Assembly: GCA_029239875.1 (NCBI GenBank)
Contig: JARBUD010000033.1
Coordinates: 1-49,113, forward strand
Length of the DNA: 49,113 bases
Source: Xanthobacteraceae bacterium
Lineage (GTDB): Bacteria > Pseudomonadota > Alphaproteobacteria > Rhizobiales > Xanthobacteraceae
Direction of reading: 5' to 3'
A program made the translations under genes and the position numbers. Position 1 is the stretch's first letter. The number at the start of each line of letters is the position of its first letter. Below the pieces are notes generated by a model that saw only the letters and a program-made list of their open reading frames with translations, was not told where the DNA came from and made no database searches. Shown piece by piece: positions 16,160 to 22,006 of this stretch.

Positions 16160-17764
16160 CTAGGCGATAAACATCGCCGCGCCGGTCGCGCCGGTCGCGT
16201 CGAGAGGCACGATCGTATGACCGACGCTTGCCACCTCCCGCGCCTCGGCCGCGCCCCGCATCACCATCCGCAGTATCGGAACGGCTTCGAGATCGGACAG
16301 CGTCTCGCTCGTGGAGACATCGTCGAATTCGGGATTGATGACGAAGAAGTCGTCGAGCCTGATGACGGCCTCGCCGCCGTTTAGCATGAAGGTGATGATC
16401 AGGTCGTTGGGATCGCAGTCCGCGCGCTCGACGAAAATGCTCTCGCCGTTCGCCGCACGCAGGGAGTCGTCGGTCGACCAGCCGTCGAAGCCGACGAAGC
16501 GGTCGCCCTCATGGACGTTGAAATCCTGCACGGTCCGGCACCCGTCGATCTGCGAGAGGTCGTAGAGGTCCGCGCCCGACAGGCAAACCATGGAGGCGTC
16601 CTCGCATGGGTGTTCGGACTTGAGCGGGGTCAATGCCTCGCAGCTGGTGCAGTCGCCGCCGTCGGCGTCGCCCTCGACGCTGCCGTCGTCCTCCACGACT
16701 TCAGCCTCCTCCGCCGGCTCGCCTTCGGGGCCCCAGGGGCTGCCGCAGGTCAGCGAAAGGGCGGGATCGGAGCCGCAAGGGGCGAGGTTCGCGCCGAAGA
16801 GGTCGCTTCCGCCGCCGCCGGCCGACGTCGTTACCGCGTCGACGCCGCCGGCGCCGCTCGGCCCGAAACTCATGGAGGCGAAGGTGGGCAGGGAAGGACC
16901 GTCGCTGCCGTCGCCGCCGGGGCCCGGAGGCTTGGGGACGGTGGGATCGATCGGGTCGGTCGGATCGAAAGGCTTCGTGGGATCGATCGGCTTCGTCGGG
17001 TCCACGGGCTTCGTCGGGTCCGTCGGATCGGTGGGGTCCGTCGGGTCCGTCGGATCGTCATTGGACGCGTAGTCGACGGCGCCGAACAGGCCGGCATTCA
17101 CCAACGACATCTGATCCTCGACGGTCAGCGCCTCGACGATGGACTCGGCGAAGGTATCCTTGCCCCTGACGTCGTTGGCGAGCGTGAAGGTCGCGAGGTT
17201 GCCGGAGACGGTGAGCGGAGGGCCCCACCCGGTTCCGCCCATGGTGATCGTCGTGTCCATCGACAGCACGAGCGGGCCGCCGATAGGCGTGTATCCCGCT
17301 ATGTCGATCGCCAGGAACTCGACCTCGGCTTGCTCGGCCGACCAGGCGGTCGAGCCGCACCGTCCCCACATCGTGGTGGTCTGGCTGACCGCGATGACCA
17401 CGTCGGCGCCACAGGCGTCGATGACTACGTCGGAGGAGGCCAGCAGCGCTTGATCGGCCGTCCCGCTGGCGAAGGAGGAAATCTCAGCCTCGCCGACCGC
17501 GACCGCACCCCATGAGAAGGACGTCAGCTCCAGCGAGGCCAGCACATCGACGAACGTATCCTCGCCGACGGCCACTGCGGACGGCGACAGGCCGACCGAC
17601 AGGCCGGAATCTCCGGGCTCGTCCACCCATGCCAGCTTGGATATCAACCCTTCGATGGACACCGACAAATGGAGAGTATCGAGTACACCGGATATAATCC
17701 CTCCGATGTAGCCTTCATTCCCGAAAGAGGTATCGGACGTTAAAGTGGAGCGATCCGTATTCAT
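16160..17764 (-). CDS. 534-residue acidic secreted-type protein, GEDT domain plus Pro/Asp/Thr linker
   Basis: Residues 1-232 form the domain shared with the 244-residue neighbour: V-A-V-G-E-D-T at 64-70, A-V-G-E near 89, W-S-A-E-Q-A-E-V-E-F-L-A-I-D-I (141-155) and the unit N-L-A-T-F-T-L through L-T-V-E-D-Q-M-S (189-220). Residues 236-280 are a tandem D-P-T / K-P-x linker. Then come a Gly/Ser-rich stretch, a Cys-rich part (about ten Cys between 330 and 450) and a C-terminal part with Q-D-F-N-V-H-E-G-D-R-F-V-G-F, which resembles the D-F-x-x-G-D lines found near C-terminal type I signals. No signal peptide is present. GGGGGAG lies five bases before ATG 17764. It is the first gene of the minus-strand series leading to the RTX operon. 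I do not recognise the family. Confidence 0.85.
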   Translation of the reverse strand: MNTDRSTLTSDTSFGNEGYIGGIISGVLDTLHLSVSIEGLISKLAWVDEPGDSGLSVGLSPSAVAVGEDTFVDVLASLELTSFSWGAVAVGEAEISSFASGTADQALLASSDVVIDACGADVVIAVSQTTTMWGRCGSTAWSAEQAEVEFLAIDIAGYTPIGGPLVLSMDTTITMGGTGWGPPLTVSGNLATFTLANDVRGKDTFAESIVEALTVEDQMSLVNAGLFGAVDYASNDDPTDPTDPTDPTDPTKPVDPTKPIDPTKPFDPTDPIDPTVPKPPGPGGDGSDGPSLPTFASMSFGPSGAGGVDAVTTSAGGGGSDLFGANLAPCGSDPALSLTCGSPWGPEGEPAEEAEVVEDDGSVEGDADGGDCTSCEALTPLKSEHPCEDASMVCLSGADLYDLSQIDGCRTVQDFNVHEGDRFVGFDGWSTDDSLRAANGESIFVERADCDPNDLIITFMLNGGEAVIRLDDFFVINPEFDDVSTSETLSDLEAVPILRMVMRGAAEAREVASVGHTIVPLDATGATGAAMFIA

Positions 17765-17828
17765 CGCACTCCCCCAAGCATGACGGGTTTTTGCATGAAT
17801 ACGACTTCTTCTTCGATGCTATAAACAT

Positions 17829-17854
17829 TGCAAAAGGTGATAAAACCTTTTGCA
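17829..17854. promoter_or_regulatory. perfect inverted repeat upstream of the 534-residue protein gene
   Basis: TGCAAAAGGT (17829-17838) and ACCTTTTGCA (17845-17854) are perfect 10-base arms with a six-base spacer, located 65-90 bases before the start at 17764 in AT-rich DNA. Spacing of about 16 bases between arm centres and the position suit a dimeric LuxR-type regulator such as the one at 7174. No poly-T tract suggests a terminator. The assignment to a particular regulator is inference. Confidence 0.45.
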
Positions 17855-18376
17855 TATGCCTAGATCATTCGGCTGTTCGCCAGAAGGCGCCCCTGAATCC
17901 AAGCGAATCTTGCGAGGTGTTCCAGCGCCAGCTGGGTTGGCGACACGGTTAAATTGAACGGGCGGCTCGTAACCCGCGGCAGCCGCTGGCAAGGCTCGGC
18001 ACCGACTGCGGACTGCCACCCGGTCCGCGTTCAAAGGCGAGAAGCAATGAGACGGGTCGCCCGCCTCGTCAACCGGCGACGCATCCAGAAGGGGTATCAG
18101 CCTTTAGAGGCGGAGCTTTCCATCTCGCACCACGGCACTGTAGCGACGCGGGCGGACTGCACATTTGCCCGTTGTCCGGATCGAGCGGCGGACACGCCCC
18201 TCGGTCCGGACGCGCCCGACCGGGAGAACACCCCGACCTCAATGCCGCGCACGGCGCATGTGTACGCCTATCCCACGCCGTAATGCGGATAGGACCCAGA
18301 GCAGTCACCCGCTTGCTCTCGGTCCGCCCCGACAACCCAACAAGACCGTAAGCGCACGATGCATTAGGAACACCGC
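17855..18376. other. 520-base stretch, no supported gene
   Basis: Several short frames are open on both strands but all are Arg/Pro-rich, mutually antisense and without recognisable motifs. The longest, plus 17954-18283, contains a basic stretch (R-R-V-A-R-L-V-N-R-R-R-I-Q-K-G-Y) that could be a gene remnant. No hairpin with a T-run was found. Confidence 0.3.
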
Positions 18377-18484
18377 GTGGCGACCGGCAACCTGTGGATA
18401 GACGTGCCCGTAGCATGGATGGCGGTCGTCACGGCGGTCCTGCTGATCTTTTGGCTTGGCAAACAATCGCCGCCACGTCGCTGA
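18377..18484 (+). CDS. possible 35-residue single-pass membrane protein
   Basis: A short frame from GTG 18377 to TGA 18482-18484 encodes a hydrophobic helix (V-A-W-M-A-V-V-T-A-V-L-L-I-F-W-L) followed by K-Q-S-P-P-R-R, a tail that obeys the positive-inside rule. AGGAA lies about seven bases before the GTG, and a stop codon sits just upstream in frame. Small membrane proteins of this kind are common in accessory DNA, but with this length chance is a real alternative. Confidence 0.35.
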   Translation: MATGNLWIDVPVAWMAVVTAVLLIFWLGKQSPPRR

Positions 18485-18787
18485 CAGCCCCCATAAGGCG
18501 GGCATGATCATTGGACATGAGCAGCTCTACGTCGCGCTTCCAGATAGTTCCGAAGCGTGCCGGACGCGGTAGCAGCATTGCTGTGTGTCGCCGATATCAC
18601 CTGTGGCCAATCTTCCGTGGTGCGTCGCGATCAAGGAAAGCTGTGGCGAGGAAGGGCCTTCTGGTCCTCTCTAGCCTGATTGTCGAGGAGTATTGGACGG
18701 GCGGTACAGTTCACATGCACAGCGCGCCAGGAACGAGCCAAGGGGGCAGCACGACATGTCGCTGCGTGAGCCGCCTCATAGTACCAA
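18485..18787. other. 300-base stretch, nothing recognised
   Basis: Only short frames without domains, such as plus 18511-18804, are open here. The sequence becomes AT-richer towards 18790. I see no repeat, tRNA or terminator in it. Confidence 0.3.
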
Positions 18788-18891
18788 TATTAGAGACTCA
18801 TTAACCATATCATGATCCAATGAACCCGTATGACGCGAAGCACTTTGCACGGGACTGGAGCGCTTGAACGCCGCGCCAGTCCTGTTTTTTT
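18788..18891 (+). ncRNA. candidate intergenic small RNA
   Basis: An AT-rich promoter-like stretch (about 18780-18825) leads into GC-rich sequence that ends in a strong hairpin with a T7 tract (see terminator entry). No plus-strand gene upstream needs this terminator, apart from the doubtful 35-residue frame 370 bases away. This arrangement is typical of an orphan small RNA of about 60-100 bases. The 5' end is not determinable from sequence, and I do not recognise a known sRNA family. Confidence 0.35.
18850..18891 (+). terminator. rho-independent terminator, plus strand
   Basis: GGACTGG (18852-18858) pairs with CCAGTCC (18876-18882); the 17-base loop contains further pairing possibilities (AGCG / CGCC). 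It is followed by TG and seven T residues (18885-18891). Confidence 0.7.
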
Positions 18892-19109
18892 GGTTGAGAT
18901 CACTCTACGGCACCCAGCATCTCAACTGCCGCGTTTGAGCTGCTTACGCGCCCTATCAGACCCGTCGGTCCAAGGCGGCGACACGGCTGTACGAAGCCGT
19001 CAAAGGCGGCCCCGCAGCATCCTAAAACCGGACAGAAGCCGCCCTGCAGATCTCATCGGAATGCGGTTCGTCCGTCGGCACGCCGTCCGGCTTAGGTTGT
19101 TCGCCCAGA

Positions 19110-19961
19110 CTACTTCGCGAGGGATATGTCGGTTGCGCAGCACTGCCCCGGCGGTCGCTCCCCCGCGATCTCGCGCACGAGCTTGGTGCGGATCGCCTCG
19201 GCGTAGTGCTCGCGTGACGTGACCGGAACGACGAACGCTCCGGGGCCGCCGATGACTTCGGTCTCGAAATAGGCGACGAGCTCCTCGTTCGAGGTCGGAT
19301 TGATGATTGTCGCTTCCTCTGGGCTCAAACCCTCGTTCGGATCGCGATAGACGATCGGCAAGCCGTTGATGACGATCCCCTCCGAGAGCAGCTTCTCGCG
19401 CACCAGCTCCAACAGCGCCCCCCTGTTACTCATCCCGTCGCCGGAGACGTCGATCACCCGCCTTTCGCTCTCGAAGACGTTCCGCTCGAACAACCCGGCG
19501 CCGAAGACCAAGCCGTCGCCCATCGCCGTGCCGTAGGTAAGCCGGGCCGGGAACGTCGCGGCCAGCCGCTCGGCGAAGGTCGCCGACGCCGCGGCGCCAT
19601 CGATCAACGTCCACGGCAGCACCACCCGCTGTCGGTCGGTGCCGCCCCATTCGACGTAGATGACCGCAATCCGGCGCAGGCGGCCCCGGGAAATGGCCTT
19701 GTGCACCTCCACGCTCTCGAATGCGGCCACGAAGCCATCGCGCTGAAGCTGTTTCTCCTGCGCATCCATCGAGGTCGACACGTCGCTGGCGATAACCAAT
19801 TCCAGGTCGACGGGCATGCCGCTGGTGAAGGCGGACCTGAGCGGCGCGGTCGCTTCGCCGAGGTCCTGCGCCTTGCTTGCCCATCCCCCGACGAGCAGCG
19901 TCAGAAGTGCCATGCAAAAGTAGATTAACACTTCAGGCGTATGCCATGATCCGTTGCGCAT
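19110..19961 (-). CDS. DUF1194 / von Willebrand A domain protein, exported
   Basis: A 283-residue protein with an N-terminal hydrophobic signal (L-I-Y-F-C-M-A-L-L-T-L-L-V-G-G, about 12-26) followed by a VWA-like domain. The metal-ion-dependent adhesion site is visible as D-V-S-T-S-M (D-x-S-x-S, about 59-64), with R-V-I-D-V-S-G-D-G near 160 as the later strand. This fits the DUF1194 family, which is frequent in Rhizobiales and whose function is not established; periplasmic or surface protein binding is likely. ATG 19961 was chosen because AGGA precedes it by eight bases; the frame upstream (to 20564) is antisense to another gene. It is divergent from the winged-helix regulator at 20113, which may control it. 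Confidence 0.85.
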   Translation of the reverse strand: MRNGSWHTPEVLIYFCMALLTLLVGGWASKAQDLGEATAPLRSAFTSGMPVDLELVIASDVSTSMDAQEKQLQRDGFVAAFESVEVHKAISRGRLRRIAVIYVEWGGTDRQRVVLPWTLIDGAAASATFAERLAATFPARLTYGTAMGDGLVFGAGLFERNVFESERRVIDVSGDGMSNRGALLELVREKLLSEGIVINGLPIVYRDPNEGLSPEEATIINPTSNEELVAYFETEVIGGPGAFVVPVTSREHYAEAIRTKLVREIAGERPPGQCCATDISLAK

Positions 19962-20022
19962 GAGCAATTCCTGTGTCGTCTTAAGACGATCTGTTCCAAT
20001 AATTCCAATTATCAGGTCGAAT

Positions 20023-20032
20023 TGTTGCAACA
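20023..20032. promoter_or_regulatory. short palindrome in divergent promoter region
   Basis: The 150-base region between the divergent DUF1194 and winged-helix genes is AT-rich and contains the perfect palindrome TGTTGCAACA. It could be part of a shared operator; a ten-base palindrome alone is weak evidence. Confidence 0.25.
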
Positions 20033-20112
20033 TTATTTGTAGTCCCGGCGTCTTGAGCATGCGGAATTCTTGCCCGCGGCGGCGCTTGCGGATCACACGG
20101 AGACGGACGCGC

Positions 20113-20505
20113 ATGAGCGGGAGGGACACGCAGCCGACGGCGAGACTGTGCTTTGCCGAGATGGTGTTCGACGGCGATTTCGTCTGGGCGGCGCGTCCCC
20201 GTGAGCGGCGGGTGCGCTTCACGCGCTCGGAACGGGCCGTACTGGCGGCCCTGGTCCGCAACCCAAGCCGCATCCTGACCCGGAACCAATTGCTCGACGC
20301 CATTTCAGGCATCGGCTCGGATTCGTCCGAGCGCAGCATCGACTTCCTGATCAATCGACTGCGCGGAAAGCTTGGCGACGATGCGCGCCGCCCCCGCTTT
20401 ATCGCCACCCAGTACGGCGAAGGATACGTTTGGATCGCCGAACCGCGGCGGAAGAAGACCGAGAAAAGGGAAGAGAGCAATAGCAACGGCAACGGCGCCG
20501 CCTGA
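20113..20505 (+). CDS. orphan OmpR/PhoB-type winged-helix regulator
   Basis: A 130-residue protein that is a stand-alone Trans_reg_C domain. R-F-T-R-S-E-R-A-V-L-A-A-L-V (about 36-49) is the first helix pair, I-L-T-R-N-Q-L-L-D-A-I the next, S-S-E-R-S-I-D-F-L-I-N-R-L-R-G-K-L (about 74-90) the recognition helix, and F-I-A-T-Q-Y-G-E-G-Y-V-W the wing. There is no receiver domain and no membrane helix, so it is not a normal response regulator. A Lys/Glu/Asn-rich tail ends the protein. ATG 20113 has GGAG upstream; the frame continues further upstream with poor codon quality. Likely partners are the divergent DUF1194 gene and the small genes just downstream. Confidence 0.8.
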   Translation: MSGRDTQPTARLCFAEMVFDGDFVWAARPRERRVRFTRSERAVLAALVRNPSRILTRNQLLDAISGIGSDSSERSIDFLINRLRGKLGDDARRPRFIATQYGEGYVWIAEPRRKKTEKREESNSNGNGAA

Positions 20506-20553
20506 ATGGCGCCGTTCGTCCCGAGCCGAGAAAAGGAAGGAGGAGGAACGGCA

Positions 20554-20784
20554 ATGACAACCACGCCACGAACAGGTCGCCCGAAACGTGCTCTCCTGAT
20601 CGCCGTCGCAGCGCTGCTGGTCGACGATTCCTACATCCTGATGTCGCGCGCCGACTTCATAGGTGCCGTAACGAAGGCGACCGGCGGGGGCATCAGTGCG
20701 GATAGCGTCGGCGAGCTGTTCGACCAGCTCATTGCTGAGGTCCGCCCCGTTCAGGTGGACACATCGGCTACCTCTCTCACTTAG
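20554..20784 (+). CDS. 76-residue hypothetical protein
   Basis: Begins at ATG 20554 behind an exceptionally strong purine-rich ribosome binding site (AAGGAAGGAGGAGGAA). Sequence features: a basic N-terminus (T-G-R-P-K-R), then A-L-L-I-A-V-A-A-L-L-V, which is hydrophobic but short, and a helical C-terminal half (S-V-G-E-L-F-D-Q-L-I-A-E-V). It lies 48 bases after the winged-helix gene on the same strand and 21 bases before the Cys-rich gene, so the three may be cotranscribed. Family and function not recognised. Confidence 0.55.
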   Translation: MTTTPRTGRPKRALLIAVAALLVDDSYILMSRADFIGAVTKATGGGISADSVGELFDQLIAEVRPVQVDTSATSLT

Positions 20785-20805
20785 AGAATCGAGGCTCGAC
20801 TCGTC

Positions 20806-21060
20806 ATGGAGCGTGGCCCGGAGTCCCAGATGCGCGAGAGCCGGCAGCAGCGTGCATGTTCGAACTGTGATGGCTTCGGGTGGGTCTGTGAGATCCATCC
20901 CAGGCGACCATGGTATGGTCCCGATGCTTGCGATTGCGGAGGCGCCGGAATGCAGTGCCCCGTCTGCAATCCCTCCGTGAGTCCGGACGACCCGCCGACG
21001 AGCGCGCCAGCCAGGATCATCAGTCCGCCCACAAGCTCGATCGCCACGGTCGCCAGCTGA
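20806..21060 (+). CDS. small Cys-rich zinc-ribbon-like protein
   Basis: An 84-residue protein with regularly spaced cysteines and one histidine: C-S-N-C-D-G-F-G-W-V-C-E-I-H (18-31), then C-D-C-G-G-A-G-M-Q-C-P-V-C-N (42-55). This C-x2-C / C-x2-H / C-x-C / C-x2-C pattern, with the W-V-C-E-x-H and C-G-G-A-G-x-x-C-P-x-C signatures, matches a small family common in Rhizobiales genomes, probably metal-binding and of unknown role. The Pro/Ser-rich tail after residue 56 runs antisense through a degraded doxX-like fragment, so the native C-terminus may have been altered. Confidence 0.6.
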   Translation: MERGPESQMRESRQQRACSNCDGFGWVCEIHPRRPWYGPDACDCGGAGMQCPVCNPSVSPDDPPTSAPARIISPPTSSIATVAS

Positions 21061-21118
21061 GCAGCTCCGGAAATGGCATGCCAATCACAGCCGGAATACC
21101 GGCGAAATGACCGCGGCG
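20988..21118 (-). pseudogene. frameshifted DoxX-like membrane protein fragment
   Basis: Two minus-strand frames join to give typical DoxX text: G-H-F-A-G-I-P-A-V-I-G-M-P-F-P-E-L-L in one frame and A-Q-L-A-T-V-A-I-E-L-V-G-G-L-M-I-L-A-G in the other, with the frame change near 21062. DoxX proteins are four-helix membrane proteins of the thiosulfate:quinone oxidoreductase small-subunit type. Neither a start nor the remaining helices are found, so this is a remnant. Confidence 0.4.
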
Positions 21119-21733
21119 ATGCAGGGCCTCGCATATCCCTGGGCGAAAAAGCCCTACCGATGATCAGACGAGGGGATTGCGTACCAGCTAGCCGATGCCG
21201 GCAAGAGCCCAAGGCAAATCTGAGGATCGACATCTCAATCACCGCTACATGGTTGGTCCCTCTGAATGCGAGAACCTCGGCCCTGGTGAGGCTCGATTGT
21301 CGAGCGGAATACGGCGTAGGCATTGTTCATGACTCCGACGACCGAGGGGCAGATAGGGTCAAAACCTGCGGGCTCCCTAAGCTCTCATCTCAACGTCTGG
21401 AGGCCTGCTGAGGGTCTCAGAGACGACATCACAGATGGGGCCCGAGAGGCTTTGCCTCTTCTCTGCCCCAAACAGGCTTCCGCCCACCTTCCTCGCTGCG
21501 CTCGTGCAGGCGGTTCCCCCGCGAAGCCTGTTTTCCCCTTCCATCTCCACCGCTCGCGCGGCCCCGGGAAGCAGCAGGAGCTGCTTCGCCCTCCGATGAA
21601 GGAAGGTGGTTGCGGATGTTGATCCGCCTTTGTGCAAGCCGTTGCACGCCAAGGTGCGACCACCGTTTGAAGGGACTTTCCGGTGGCTTCTTAGGCCAGT
21701 TGAGTGTCGCCCATTCCTGGAACGGATGGGCAC
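21119..21733. other. 600-base stretch upstream of the recombinase genes, no gene
   Basis: Open frames here are short, mutually antisense and low in protein character. An inverted pair CCACCTTCCT / AGGAAGGTGG (about 21485-21494 and 21600-21609) brackets a GC-rich segment. It may mark an old element end, but I cannot identify an attachment core. Confidence 0.3.
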
Positions 21734-21949
21734 ATGCGCGACTATCGCAAGCGTGGCGATCGGATGGCGGCCGAGAAGATCGGCGGCATCGACCGGCACG
21801 CGACCATGGAAGGCCGGATCGACATGTCCGTCAGCAAGCTCGCCCGGCTGATCGGCCGGCGCATGGCACGCGAGATGTTCGAGGCGGATGAAGCAGATGA
21901 TGAGATGGCGGCACCACTGACTGGCCGGAAGCGGTCCGGCGGGCCTTGA
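21734..21949 (+). CDS. 71-residue conserved-type protein before the recombinase
   Basis: A small basic-then-acidic protein: M-R-D-Y-R-K-R-G-D-R-M-A-A-E-K-I-G-G-I-D-R-H at the start, S-K-L-A-R-L-I-G-R-R-M-A-R-E-M-F (about 36-51), then an acidic E-A-D-E-A-D-D-E stretch. It lies 57 bases before the serine recombinase on the same strand. Small proteins in this position are often encoded with such recombinases in alphaproteobacterial islands; a role as recombination directionality factor or accessory DNA binder is possible but unproven. A GTG at 21704 is an alternative start. Confidence 0.55.
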   Translation: MRDYRKRGDRMAAEKIGGIDRHATMEGRIDMSVSKLARLIGRRMAREMFEADEADDEMAAPLTGRKRSGGP

Positions 21950-22006
21950 ACGGCTGAATCAGCTGTGGCCAGATCATCATGACCGATGGGTTCGCAGGAG
22001 GCTTCC

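Noticed and set aside
19962..20564. An N-terminal extension of the DUF1194 gene to 20564
   Set aside because: The added residues are antisense to the winged-helix gene and the signal peptide begins at the ATG at 19961.
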